DNA of 64,000 nucleotides, taken from Coprenecus sp949297365 (GTDB taxonomy: Bacteria; Bacteroidota; Bacteroidia; Bacteroidales; UBA932). The DNA is taken from the NCBI GenBank assembly GCA_963931055.1, contig OZ006987.1:744001-808000 (forward strand), read 5' to 3'. The position numbers and the translations under genes are program-made. Under the pieces are notes generated by a model that saw only the letters and a list, made by a program, of their open reading frames with translations, was not told where the DNA came from and searched no databases. Every line of letters begins with the position of its first letter. The first letter of the stretch is position 1. Shown one piece after another: positions 18,443 through 27,781 of the stretch.

Positions 18443-19051
18443 ATGAAGAAAGTCAATCTTATCCTCAACATCGTACTTGTGCTGGCTGTCGCCGCATTGT
18501 ACGTACTGCATTTCACCGGCAACAGTAAAACCGAACACACGGCTTCCGCAGAAGACAGCCGGATAACCGCAGGCAGCGGGGACATCGTCTATATCAACCT
18601 CGACACTCTGGTCAACCAGTACGATATGTACAACGACCTGCGCACGGAACTTGAAAGCAAGGTCAGCGCCATCGAGAATGACCTGAACAAGAAGGGAAGA
18701 GCCCTTGAGAACGACATGAAGAGTTTTCAGGAAAAATATCAGAAAGGACTCCTGACACGTTCTCAGATGGAGACCATGCAGAACGACCTGATGGCACGCG
18801 ATCAGGAGTTCCGCAATCTCACCCAGCAGAAGCAGATGGAACTGGCCGAGGAAGAGAGCGTCATGTACAACAGGGTAATCGACGCCATCAAGACCTACGT
18901 TGACAATTACAACAGGGAGAAACAGTTTTCCCTTATACTTACCACTACGGCCACCACGAATTCCGTGATAAACGGGAATCAGGGCCGCAACATCACGGGC
19001 GAGGTATTAAACGGCCTCAATCAGGAATACATCAGGAACAGAAACAAATAA
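18443..19051 (+). CDS. OmpH/Skp-like protein with N-terminal membrane anchor
   Basis: The 202-residue protein starts with one hydrophobic helix (about 4-25; LILNIVLVLAVAALYVLHF) without a clear signal peptidase site. The OmpH strand DIVYINLDTLVNQYDMY (about 50-66), a long coiled coil (about 70-160) and a closing strand FSLILTTTA follow. It is probably an inner-membrane-anchored relative of Skp rather than a free chaperone. It is divergent from the bamA operon and is followed after 6 bp by a glycosyltransferase. The shared location with bamA suggests a role in outer-membrane protein delivery; this is inference. Confidence 0.85.
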   Translation: MKKVNLILNIVLVLAVAALYVLHFTGNSKTEHTASAEDSRITAGSGDIVYINLDTLVNQYDMYNDLRTELESKVSAIENDLNKKGRALENDMKSFQEKYQKGLLTRSQMETMQNDLMARDQEFRNLTQQKQMELAEEESVMYNRVIDAIKTYVDNYNREKQFSLILTTTATTNSVINGNQGRNITGEVLNGLNQEYIRNRNK

Positions 19052-19057
19052 CAAGCC

Positions 19058-20176
19058 TTGAAAGTAGCCGTACTATCGTGTTTTCCGCCTTTCCGAGGCG
19101 GAATCTCCCAGTTCAACACCTCCCTGTATCAGGAGTTGTCGAAGGAGCACACGGTACGGGCGTACAATTTCAAAAGGCAGTATCCTGAGTTTCTTTTCCC
19201 GGGAAAGACCCAATACATAGAAGACGGAACGCGGCCTCCTCTCGAGGCCGTTCCGGTTCTGGATACGGCCAATCCATTTTCATATATCAGGACAGCCCGC
19301 ACCATCTCCGCATGGAAGCCGGACCTGCTGCTGATGCGGTACTGGATGCCATACTTTGCTCCGTCACAGGGATATGTCGCAAGGCATATGCAGTCCGGGT
19401 GCAAGGTCATATCCATTCTGGACAACGTCATACCGCACGAACGACATTTCTGGGACGGACCGCTTACCCGCTACTATCTTGGAGGACATGACGGATTCGT
19501 AGTGCTTTGCAACGCAGTCAGGGATGACCTGCTGCATATCAGACCGGATGCCAGACACATCGTATCTCCGCATCCCATCTACTCCAACTTCGGAGACAGC
19601 ATCCCACAAGCCCAGGCCCGGGCCGAACTGGGACTGGCTCAGGATAAAAAGACACTGCTGTTCTTCGGGCTCATCAGGGAATACAAAGGGCTGGATATCC
19701 TTCTGGAAGCATTCTCCGCCCTGGACAGTTCATACCAGCTGCTGATAGGCGGAGAAGCCTACGGATCATTTGAACGTTATCAGAAATTGATAGACTGTTC
19801 TCCGAACCGGGAGCGGATCCACCTTTTCAACCGGTTCATCAGCGACAGCGAGGTAGCCCGGTTCTTCTGTGCCTCCGACCTGTGCGTACTGCCATACAGG
19901 TCAGCCACTCAGAGCGGCATCAGCTCCATCGCTTACCACTTCTGTCTGCCTATGGTCACTACTGCCGTCGGCGGATTGCGGGAGATGATCGGCGAGCGGG
20001 GCACGGGACTTGTAACGGAAGAGGTAAGTGCAGAAGCTGTACGCAGGACTGTCGAGAGGTATTTTTCCGACCCCGCCATACGCATCCACTGCGTGGAGGC
20101 CATCGGAAAGGAAAAGGAGCGGCTGTCATGGGGACGGTTCTGCTCCAACTTGATAGATTTTTACAACACATTATAA
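19058..20176 (+). CDS. GT4-type glycosyltransferase (TTG start)
   Basis: The 372-residue protein has two Rossmann-like halves of the GT-B fold. The first begins right at the start (KVAVLSCFPPFRGGISQFN) and the second contains KTLLFFGLIREYKGLDILLEAF (about 200-220) and the donor-site segment DLCVLPYRSATQSGISSIAYHFCLPMV with the late Glu/Gly region. The only start that keeps the first beta strand is the TTG at 19058, 6 bp after the upstream stop; no ATG fits. Acceptor and sugar are unknown. It may act on a surface glycan or glycolipid made from the UppS carrier. Confidence 0.87.
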   Translation: MKVAVLSCFPPFRGGISQFNTSLYQELSKEHTVRAYNFKRQYPEFLFPGKTQYIEDGTRPPLEAVPVLDTANPFSYIRTARTISAWKPDLLLMRYWMPYFAPSQGYVARHMQSGCKVISILDNVIPHERHFWDGPLTRYYLGGHDGFVVLCNAVRDDLLHIRPDARHIVSPHPIYSNFGDSIPQAQARAELGLAQDKKTLLFFGLIREYKGLDILLEAFSALDSSYQLLIGGEAYGSFERYQKLIDCSPNRERIHLFNRFISDSEVARFFCASDLCVLPYRSATQSGISSIAYHFCLPMVTTAVGGLREMIGERGTGLVTEEVSAEAVRRTVERYFSDPAIRIHCVEAIGKEKERLSWGRFCSNLIDFYNTL

Positions 20177-20187
20177 AACACTCGGTT

Positions 20188-21141
20188 ATGAAAGCGATTA
20201 CACAGACAGACTTCAATTTCAGACATCAGACGGGCAAGTACGAAGGCAAGGTACGCGATGTCTACACCATAGACGACAACTTCATAGTCATGATAGCCAC
20301 CGACAGGATATCGGCATTTGATGTGATCCTGCCCAAGGGCATAACCTACAAGGGACAGGTGCTGAACCAGATAGCATCGATGTTCCTGGATGCCACATCC
20401 GACATAGTCCAGAACTGGAAGATATCCGCTCCCGACCCCATGGTCACCATCGGATACAAATGCCAGGGCCTGCCCATAGAGATGATCGTCAGAGGCTACC
20501 TTACCGGCAGCGCATGGAGGGCCTATAAGAACGGTGCCCGCGAGATCTGCGGAGTGCCCATCCCGGACGGAATGAGGGAGCACCAGAAATTCGAGACTCC
20601 TATCATCACCCCCACCACCAAGGCCGAGATAGGCACGCACGACGAGGACATCTCCAAGGAAGAGATACTGCGCCGCGGTCTCGTATCCCCCGAGGACTAT
20701 GCCAGGATAGAGGACTACGCCCTCAGGCTGTTCCAGAGAGGCACGGAGATGGCCGCACAGAGAGGCCTTATCCTCGTGGACACCAAATATGAGTTCGGCA
20801 AGAGAGACGGTGAGATATATCTGATAGACGAGATTCACACTCCCGACTCATCCAGATACTTCTACGCTGACGGCTATGAGGAAAGATTTGCCAAAGGTGA
20901 GCCCCAGAGACAGCTCTCCAAGGAGTTTGTCCGCGAATGGCTGATGGAGAACGGCTTCAGCGGCCAGGCCGGGCAGAAGATTCCCGAGATGACCGACGAG
21001 CGCGTCAAGATCATATCCGACAGATATATCGAACTGTTCGAGCACATCACAGGCAAGCGGTTTGAGCCGGCCGAGTACGGCGATAATCCCTATGCCCGTA
21101 TCGAGAACAATATCAACAACACCCTTGCCCGACTTGTATGA
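20188..21141 (+). CDS. purC: Phosphoribosylaminoimidazole-succinocarboxamide synthase
   Basis: The 317-residue enzyme joins aspartate to CAIR in purine synthesis. GKYEGKVRDVYTIDDNFIVMIATDRISAFD (about 12-42), GLPIEMIVRGYLTGSAW and LVDTKYEFGK with EIHTPDSSRY are the SAICAR synthetase signatures. The longer frame from 19882 runs inside the glycosyltransferase gene; the family starts at the ATG at 20188, 11 bp after the glycosyltransferase stop. Its stop overlaps the next ATG (ATGA at 21138). No other purine gene is nearby, so its place in this operon is unexplained. Confidence 0.95.
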   Translation: MKAITQTDFNFRHQTGKYEGKVRDVYTIDDNFIVMIATDRISAFDVILPKGITYKGQVLNQIASMFLDATSDIVQNWKISAPDPMVTIGYKCQGLPIEMIVRGYLTGSAWRAYKNGAREICGVPIPDGMREHQKFETPIITPTTKAEIGTHDEDISKEEILRRGLVSPEDYARIEDYALRLFQRGTEMAAQRGLILVDTKYEFGKRDGEIYLIDEIHTPDSSRYFYADGYEERFAKGEPQRQLSKEFVREWLMENGFSGQAGQKIPEMTDERVKIISDRYIELFEHITGKRFEPAEYGDNPYARIENNINNTLARLV

Positions 21142-22871
21142 GACTGCTGACATCCGCTCTCTGCCTCCTGCTGTTGGCCACAGCCGCAGCTCCGTATGCG
21201 TCGGCCCAGGATTTCGTACCTGCACCCGTGGAGATTTCCCAGGATAAAGTCAATGTAAACGGAGAGATATTCTACCTGCACAAGGTACTGCCGAAACAGA
21301 CCCTCTACTCCATCTCAAAAGCCTATGGGGTTCCGGCAGACGCCATTCAGAAAGTCAATCCGTCCCTGACCGAGGGGCTCAAGGCCGGTATGCTCCTGTA
21401 CATACCGCAGGCAGCAGCTGCACCGGCTGTGGACAACAGCAAGCAGCCGACCGTAGAGAAGACTTCCGAGAAGCCGAAAGCGGAGAGGGAGAAACCGCAG
21501 CGTACAGTCAAAAAGAAAAAATACAAGAAGTACAATGTCAAGTGGTACGAGACCCTTGACGATGTCGCGGTGAAGTTCAATGTAACAGTAGAGGCCATCA
21601 TCGCCCTCAACGACATAGACACCGCTTCCGGCAAACGGATACGGGGGATTATGATTCCGGACAAGGAATTCATGAGCAGTATGCAGTCCGCTCCGTCCGT
21701 AAAGGAAGACAGCGAAGTCACTCCTGCGGCTCAGTCAGAGACACAGAGTGTTGCTGTCATTCAGGAACTTGAACGCACATTCGAAGTCTACGACGAAGGG
21801 CCTTACGTAATCTCCGTAGTCCTGCCGCTCAATGCCAGCCGGCTGACGGATAACCTGAATGCATATGCCGCTGATTTATACGCAGGTGTTCTTACCGCTG
21901 CCGGGCAATTGAAAGAAGAAGGCCTGATGGATCATTTTGTCATCAATACCGTAGACCTGAGCCAATACAGCAGCTCTTGGGAGATGATTGCCGACGGTGC
22001 GCTCAAAGGCAGCGAGCTCATCATCGGTCCGATCTCGGAAAGAGACCTCCAGCCCGTGGCCGCTTTCGCCAAGATCCGGCATATCCCTGTAGTGTCTCCG
22101 CTTGACCTCAACACCGCATCCCTGGCTGACGGCAATCCGTATTTCTATCTGTTCCCGCCGCAGTCCGACCTGGCCCTGGCACATCAGATAGACAAGATGT
22201 CCGGTAACAGCCTACAGGACACCACCTCGTCCATAACCATTATCTACGAATCAGGTACGGACAGCACTGACCTGACTTTGGAGACTTTTGCAGAACTCAG
22301 GGACAACGGTCTGCAGTTCAACACATTCACATACGATTTTCTGAACGGTCGTGGCATAGACAGTCTTATGAGCCAGTCCCTGAATCCCCGCTGTCTCAAT
22401 AAAGTCCTGATTCCTTCCATGAACGAAGCCTTCATAACGGATGCCCTGCGCAATCTCAACCTGATTAAAAGCTCGCGCAACTACAAGGTTGAAGTCTACG
22501 GTCTGAGCCGGTGGAAGAACTTCGAGACCATTGAGTCCAATTATCTCCACGCACTGGACCTGCGGCTGGCCATGTCCTACTATACCGACTACAATGACTC
22601 GCTTACGGTAGAGTTTATCAACAGATACCGGGAAGCATTCAATACCGAGCCCACATCCTTCTCCTATCAGGGATACGACATCCTCACATTCTTTGTCGAG
22701 GCCATGAACACATACGGCAAGGACTTCCCTGCCGCTATAATAAACGAAAGGAAGAGCCTGCTCCAATCGGATGTGCTCTTCCTTCCGGTCGCTCCCGGCT
22801 CCGGCTGTGAGAACCGGGCCTTCAAGGATATATGTTTCACCAAGGGCTGGACTGTCGTCACTGAGCGATAA
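21138..22871 (+). CDS. LysM-containing protein with periplasmic-binding-protein-like domain
   Basis: The 577-residue exported protein has a signal peptide (to about residue 24) and a LysM motif (about 45-92; FYLHKVLPKQTLYSISKAYGV). A lysine-rich linker (about 118-132) precedes a second LysM-like unit (about 133-178). A type I periplasmic-binding-protein fold (about 235-575) follows, as in receptor-ligand-binding domains. In Bacteroidota this fusion is common and may hold a ligand sensor at peptidoglycan. No transporter partner is nearby. It overlaps purC by 4 bp and converges on the aminopeptidase gene with a 14-bp overlap of the 3' ends. Confidence 0.85.
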   Translation: MRLLTSALCLLLLATAAAPYASAQDFVPAPVEISQDKVNVNGEIFYLHKVLPKQTLYSISKAYGVPADAIQKVNPSLTEGLKAGMLLYIPQAAAAPAVDNSKQPTVEKTSEKPKAEREKPQRTVKKKKYKKYNVKWYETLDDVAVKFNVTVEAIIALNDIDTASGKRIRGIMIPDKEFMSSMQSAPSVKEDSEVTPAAQSETQSVAVIQELERTFEVYDEGPYVISVVLPLNASRLTDNLNAYAADLYAGVLTAAGQLKEEGLMDHFVINTVDLSQYSSSWEMIADGALKGSELIIGPISERDLQPVAAFAKIRHIPVVSPLDLNTASLADGNPYFYLFPPQSDLALAHQIDKMSGNSLQDTTSSITIIYESGTDSTDLTLETFAELRDNGLQFNTFTYDFLNGRGIDSLMSQSLNPRCLNKVLIPSMNEAFITDALRNLNLIKSSRNYKVEVYGLSRWKNFETIESNYLHALDLRLAMSYYTDYNDSLTVEFINRYREAFNTEPTSFSYQGYDILTFFVEAMNTYGKDFPAAIINERKSLLQSDVLFLPVAPGSGCENRAFKDICFTKGWTVVTER

Positions 22872-24603
22872 CGCCGCAACGGGCGTTGAATCCCTCTATC
22901 CAGGACCTCTCCGCTGAGTCAAGCATATCGAAATTGACCGGCGAGAGGTCTATGGGAAGGGCTGTCAGGGTCTCGAACCTGTAGAAGTTCCCGTATTCAT
23001 GGCCCTCATGCTGTACGACAGTGATTACATTCTCGTGCCGTATACCGTACTCACTCTCGATATACGCGGCCGGCTCATTGGACATCACCATACCCTCCAC
23101 CAGCGGTACCCTGTTCTCCTCCATGCGGATGCTCTGAGGGCTCTCATGCACGCACAGATTGTGGCCTATACCGTGGCTGGTGCCGTGCAGGTACATCCTT
23201 CCGGCCTTCATGACAGGGCCACGCGCCAGGATATCCAGCAGACAGCCCCTCATTCCCTTACGGAACACAGCCATACTCAGGTCTATCATGCCTTTAAGGA
23301 CAGCGGTATAGTCATCTTTCTGCCTCTGAGTCAAGGGCCCGAGCGGTACAGTCCTGGTAGTGTCGGTTGTACCGTAGGTATACTGCGCACCCGTGTCAAT
23401 CAGCAGAAAGCCCTCCGGACGGATGACGGCACTTCCCTGCTCAGAAGGCATATAATGAGGCATGGCGGCGTTCGCACCGAAGGCGACTATCGCCGGGAAA
23501 CTCTCTCCGAGATAGTCGGGACACTCGCTGCGGCACTCTATCAGCTTCATCGCCACATCGTACTCAGTGATACCGCTGCTTACATTGGCCTTGACCCAGT
23601 CAATGACCTTTGCCATAGCCTTCGCATCCTCGATGAACGCCTTGCGGAAACCTTCCAGCTCCACAGCGTTCTTGACAGCCTTCATCATGGCAAGCGTTCC
23701 GCCAGGCACCGGATCAGGGACATAGGGACTGAACGGGGAGCGCTGATGCACATTGTCCATAGCCGCAAAGAAGTATTTGGCGGTTATCTTGCCGGAAGAG
23801 AAAATCCTTACGCACGTCTTGGGAAGTGCCTTCAGGAACCGGCCGAACTCCTCATAGTCCTTCAATATCACACCCTGCCTGTGCAGAGCCGCAGCGGCCT
23901 CGTGCTCCAGCATCTCCTGACGCAGGAAGAGCGTTATACATTCCTCCGTAACCACCGCATAGGACAGAGCCAGGGGATTGTACTCGATGTCAGTACCTCG
24001 GATATTGCAAAGCCAGGCGACCTCGTCCAGAGCCGTCACCACATAGGCGAAAGGTACGGGGCCCCGGAGTTTCTCCACCAGACGGCCGTGCTTTGAAGAT
24101 ACGGACTCTCCGCTGACAGTCTCGTCCACATAGCGCACAGGATTGAACTGCAGGGCAGGACGGTCTTTCCAGACTTTATCGAAAGGATCCTCGATCAAGG
24201 CCGGAGACAGGGGAGCCAGCAAATCCATCATCTCCATATACTCCGAATACGGGAACAGATCCTCGTCCATAGCCACTATGTCATCCGCCTCCAGACGGGC
24301 CTTTAGCCAGTCCGCAACCGACGGTGTGCCCTCCACCTTCAGTTTCATCATCTCTATCCCGCTGCCCTGCAGCTGGGCCGCTGCCTGTATGAAGAACCTG
24401 GAATCCACCCACAGCGCGGCTTCTTTCTGAGTAACGACCAAAGTCGCAGCCTCTCCGGTGAAACCGGACAGCCATTCCAGTACCTTATAGTGATCAGGGA
24501 TATATTCCCCGAAATGCGGATCCGTCGAAGGGATAATCATAGCCGAGATATCGTCCCCGGCAAGGACCTTGCGGAGAAGGTCGAGACGTTCTTTTCTTTC
24601 CAT
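22858..24603 (-). CDS. Xaa-Pro aminopeptidase (M24B, long form)
   Basis: The 581-residue form begins MERKERLDLLRK at 24603. The longer frame to 24660 would overlap recN by 38 bp and adds sequence outside the family. Two N-terminal creatinase-like domains (about 1-290) are followed by the pita-bread M24 domain with metal-site segments LLIDTGAQYTYGTTDTTRT, MYLHGTSHGIGHNLCVHE, and SNEPAAYIESEYGIRHEN. It cleaves N-terminal residues before proline, probably in the cytosol, since there is no signal peptide. It is the last gene of the long run starting with the SDR gene. Confidence 0.93.
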   Translation of the reverse strand: MERKERLDLLRKVLAGDDISAMIIPSTDPHFGEYIPDHYKVLEWLSGFTGEAATLVVTQKEAALWVDSRFFIQAAAQLQGSGIEMMKLKVEGTPSVADWLKARLEADDIVAMDEDLFPYSEYMEMMDLLAPLSPALIEDPFDKVWKDRPALQFNPVRYVDETVSGESVSSKHGRLVEKLRGPVPFAYVVTALDEVAWLCNIRGTDIEYNPLALSYAVVTEECITLFLRQEMLEHEAAAALHRQGVILKDYEEFGRFLKALPKTCVRIFSSGKITAKYFFAAMDNVHQRSPFSPYVPDPVPGGTLAMMKAVKNAVELEGFRKAFIEDAKAMAKVIDWVKANVSSGITEYDVAMKLIECRSECPDYLGESFPAIVAFGANAAMPHYMPSEQGSAVIRPEGFLLIDTGAQYTYGTTDTTRTVPLGPLTQRQKDDYTAVLKGMIDLSMAVFRKGMRGCLLDILARGPVMKAGRMYLHGTSHGIGHNLCVHESPQSIRMEENRVPLVEGMVMSNEPAAYIESEYGIRHENVITVVQHEGHEYGNFYRFETLTALPIDLSPVNFDMLDSAERSWIEGFNARCGVIAQ

Positions 24604-24622
24604 TGACAGTATATATGAATGA

Positions 24623-26251
24623 TTAATCGTTTCCTGCATTGCCCAGAAGCTCGCGGGCATTCTGCACAGCCGCCGCCGTCAGTTCCGAGCCGCTCAGCAT
24701 ACGGGCCACCTCCATGACTCTCTCCTCCCCTTCTATGCGGCGGATACCCGTGGCGGCCTTGCCGTCAGGGCCGAACTCCTTGTACACAAGGTAATGAGAG
24801 CCTTTCTTCGAGGCTATCTGAGGCAGGTGCGTGATGGCGATTATCTGCATATCCCGCCCCATCCGGCCTATCATGTCGCCCATCCTGTCGGCAATCCTGC
24901 CTGACACTCCGGTGTCTATCTCGTCGAATATCATGGCCGGCATGGAAGTGTACCTTGCCAGAAGTCCCTTGAGTGCCAGCATGACCCTGGAGAGTTCTCC
25001 TCCGGACGCTACTTTGGAGATATCTCTGAGAGAATGTTCCCCGTTGGCCGAGAACATGAAATCCAGAGTATCAGCACCAGTGGCTGTCAGCCTGTCCTTG
25101 GCTGAGACCACAGCCTTGAATACGGCATGAGGCATCTCCAGAGACCTGACAGCCTCCTGCAAAGCCACGGAAAGAGCCTCGGACGCAGCCTGACGCTGCT
25201 CCGAAAGCCTGTGGGCCAAGACCTCCCGCTGCTTTCCCAGTTCCTGCTGTCTCTGTCTCAGAGCCGACAGCCTCTCCTGCATCTGTTCCGTACCTCCGAG
25301 CGCAGTTGCCAGAGAATCCCTCAGGGCTATAAGCGCATCCACGTCGGCACAGCCGTATTTTCTTTCCAAAGAATATATCAGGGACATCCTCTCCTCCACC
25401 TCTTCCAGTCTCCTGGGCGAGACCGTCACAGAAGAAGATATGTCCTCTATTTCTCTCTCTATGTCCGAGATCTCTATCTTGCAGGATTCCAGCCGGGCGG
25501 CCAGAGACTCAAGGCGGTCATCCCAGGCCGAGAATTTTGACAGACGGGCAGAGGCATCCTTAAGCAGCTGCGCGACGGACAAGCCCTGGGGATTAAGACC
25601 GGCATAGGCCGCATCCAGACCTGCACGGATGTCCTCCGCATGAGCAAGGGCCTTCTGCTCCTGCTCCAGGGCCTCCATCTCTCCCGGTACAAGGGCGGCT
25701 TCCCGCAGCTTATCCAACTGGAACTGACGGTACTCGGCATCCCTCTCCGCCTCGGCTATGGATTTCTCCAGCGAAGCCTCCTCCTCCTCCACAGCACTGT
25801 ACCCGTCATACACCTTTCTATACTCATCCAGCAACGGAGCCGTACCTGCAAAATGGTCTATTACCCCGAGCCTGTAGTCGGGGTCGGTGAGCAGCAGATG
25901 CTGATGCTGGCCGTGTATGTCGATTATACGGCCCGATATGGCCGCAAGCTCCGCCAGCGACACCGGCTCGTCGTTGAGAAACGAGCGTGAACGTCCGGCA
26001 GGTGTGATTACCCTGCGGAGTATGTATTCCTGACCGGACTTGTCGTGGAACTCGGCCTCCACCACACAGTTGCGGGTATTGTCGCTGAAGACCGATGAGT
26101 CAGCCCTCTTGCCCAGAACAAGGGAAAGGGCTCCCAGAAGTATGGACTTGCCGGCACCGGTCTCTCCTGTGATTATCACCAGACCGTCCGGAAACGTGAT
26201 GTCCAGAGAGTTTATAAGAGCGTAGTTGGATATGGACAGACGGCTCAGCAT
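24623..26251 (-). CDS. recN: DNA repair protein RecN
   Basis: The 542-residue SMC-like ATPase has Walker A GETGAGKSILLGAL (about 31-44), a long coiled coil (about 150-365) and the ABC signature KVASGGELSRVMLALK with Walker B AMIFDEIDTGVSG. RecN aids double-strand break repair. It overlaps coaBC by 7 bp at its start, a conserved Bacteroidota order of bamD, rpoZ, coaBC and recN. I see no LexA-like site here; it is probably transcribed with the upstream operon. Confidence 0.95.
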   Translation of the reverse strand: MLSRLSISNYALINSLDITFPDGLVIITGETGAGKSILLGALSLVLGKRADSSVFSDNTRNCVVEAEFHDKSGQEYILRRVITPAGRSRSFLNDEPVSLAELAAISGRIIDIHGQHQHLLLTDPDYRLGVIDHFAGTAPLLDEYRKVYDGYSAVEEEEASLEKSIAEAERDAEYRQFQLDKLREAALVPGEMEALEQEQKALAHAEDIRAGLDAAYAGLNPQGLSVAQLLKDASARLSKFSAWDDRLESLAARLESCKIEISDIEREIEDISSSVTVSPRRLEEVEERMSLIYSLERKYGCADVDALIALRDSLATALGGTEQMQERLSALRQRQQELGKQREVLAHRLSEQRQAASEALSVALQEAVRSLEMPHAVFKAVVSAKDRLTATGADTLDFMFSANGEHSLRDISKVASGGELSRVMLALKGLLARYTSMPAMIFDEIDTGVSGRIADRMGDMIGRMGRDMQIIAITHLPQIASKKGSHYLVYKEFGPDGKAATGIRRIEGEERVMEVARMLSGSELTAAAVQNARELLGNAGND

Positions 26252-27453
26252 TGTCCCAGCAGTCTTTCAAGTCGGTCCACAAGTGCGGCGGCCACATCGG
26301 CCTTTGACTCCAGAGGCAGACTCTGACTGTCTCCGTTGCGGAAAAAGAACGTCACCTTGTTGGTATCCGTACCGAAACCGGCACCCGGATCTCTCAGGGA
26401 GTTCAGCACTATCATGTCCATGTTCTTGCGGCGGAGCTTGCTCAAGGCATTGTTCTCGGCATTGTCTGTCTCCAGAGCAAAGCCGGCCACCACTCCGTCC
26501 TGACGGCGGCGCAAGCCTATGGCAGCCGCAATATCCTCCGTGGGAACAAGCGTCAGCTCCATCCGCTCTCCGTCTTTCTTTATCTTGGACGTACTGGGTG
26601 AGGCGGGAGTAAAGTCCGCTACAGCCGCACAAAGCACAGTTATGTCGCTGCCTTTATCGTATTCTGCGACTGTGGCCTCGTACATCTGACGGGCTGAGAC
26701 CACATCCACAATCCGTACGCCCGGCTCCGACGGTCTTACCGCAGCCGGTCCGGAAACCACCGTCACCTCCGCACCCCTGCGGGCCAGCTCATCCGCTATG
26801 GCCGAGGCCATCTTGCCTGAGGAATGATTGGAGATGAAACGCACAGGATCTATGGCCTCCCTAGTAGGCCCGGATGTGACCAGGGCCCTGCGTCCCATGA
26901 GACTGCAGCTGCGGGAAAATAACGACTTTATCCTCCTGACTATGACCTCGGGCTCCTCCATCCGGCCCTTGCCGTCCAGACCGCTGGCCAGCTCCCCGGA
27001 TGCCGCCTCGATAATCTCCACTCCGCGTGCCCGGAGTATATCCATGGACTCCTGAGTGGCCGGATGCGCGTACATGTCCAGGTCCATGGCCGGAGCGGCC
27101 ATCACCGGACATTTGGCGGACAGATATGTCGTCAGCAGCAGGTTGTCGGCTATGCCGTGCGCCATCTTGGACAGGGTATTGGCCGAGGCCGGAGCTATCA
27201 GGTACAGGTCTGCCCAGAGACCCAGCGAGACATGACTGTTCCACTGTCCGTTCTCCGGGTCAAAGAACTCGGTGAGAATAGGATTGCGGGACAGGGTGGC
27301 CAATGTCAGCGGGGTTATGAAATGCTTGGCGGCGGCGGTCATCACCACCTTCACCTCCGCTCCCTCCCTGACAAGCAGACGTACAATATAAGCCGCCTTG
27401 TAAGCGGCTATACTGCCTGTAATACCCAGAAGTACGTGCTTTCCTCTCAGCAT
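26245..27453 (-). CDS. coaBC: Bifunctional phosphopantothenoylcysteine decarboxylase/phosphopantothenate-cysteine ligase
   Basis: The 402-residue enzyme carries two steps of coenzyme A synthesis. The N-terminal flavin-dependent CoaC domain (about 1-180) has the GITGSIAAYKAAYIVR, NPILTEFFDPENGQWNSHVSLG (active-site His) and PAMDLDMY motifs. The CoaB domain (about 190-402) has VTSGPTREAIDPVRFISNHSSGKMA and the C-terminal NSLRDPGAGFGTDTN. It lies 9 bp after rpoZ. Confidence 0.96.
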   Translation of the reverse strand: MLRGKHVLLGITGSIAAYKAAYIVRLLVREGAEVKVVMTAAAKHFITPLTLATLSRNPILTEFFDPENGQWNSHVSLGLWADLYLIAPASANTLSKMAHGIADNLLLTTYLSAKCPVMAAPAMDLDMYAHPATQESMDILRARGVEIIEAASGELASGLDGKGRMEEPEVIVRRIKSLFSRSCSLMGRRALVTSGPTREAIDPVRFISNHSSGKMASAIADELARRGAEVTVVSGPAAVRPSEPGVRIVDVVSARQMYEATVAEYDKGSDITVLCAAVADFTPASPSTSKIKKDGERMELTLVPTEDIAAAIGLRRRQDGVVAGFALETDNAENNALSKLRRKNMDMIVLNSLRDPGAGFGTDTNKVTFFFRNGDSQSLPLESKADVAAALVDRLERLLGQC

Positions 27454-27462
27454 CGGAAGAGA

Positions 27463-27780
27463 CTATTGCTGTTCGTCCACCTTGCGGTAATAAATCTCAC
27501 CGTCGCGGAACTCCTCAATGGCAACAAGCGTCGGCTTGGGAAGTCTCTCGTAGTGCTTCGAGATCTCTATCTGCTCGCGGTTCTCAAAGGTCTCCTCAAG
27601 AGTGTCGGCGTAGTTGGAGAACTCCTCCAGCTTCTGGCTGAGCTCCTGCTTTACATTGGCAGAGATCTGATTGGCCCTCTTGGCGATGATCATCACTGTC
27701 TCGTAGATGTTGCCGGTAGGCTTTGCCAGCTCCGAGAGATTCCTGGTAATAGTGTTTGTAGGTACCTGTTTGATTTCCAT
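27463..27780 (-). CDS. rpoZ: RNA polymerase omega-like subunit (Rpb6 family, Bacteroidota type)
   Basis: The 105-residue protein contains the omega helix pattern GNIYETVMIIAKRANQIS (about 23-40) that packs against the beta-prime subunit. The gene lies between bamD (1-bp gap) and coaBC (9-bp gap), the standard location in Bacteroidota. The extra acidic C-terminal part is normal for this phylum's version. Confidence 0.85.
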   Translation of the reverse strand: MEIKQVPTNTITRNLSELAKPTGNIYETVMIIAKRANQISANVKQELSQKLEEFSNYADTLEETFENREQIEISKHYERLPKPTLVAIEEFRDGEIYYRKVDEQQ

Positions 27781-27781
27781 C

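Noticed and set aside
19882..20187. N-terminal extension of PurC
   Set aside because: The frame is open by chance inside the glycosyltransferase gene. The family starts at the ATG at 20188.
22999..24096. 365-codon plus-strand frame opposite the aminopeptidase
   Set aside because: It is antisense to the M24 domain and is unlike any family I know.
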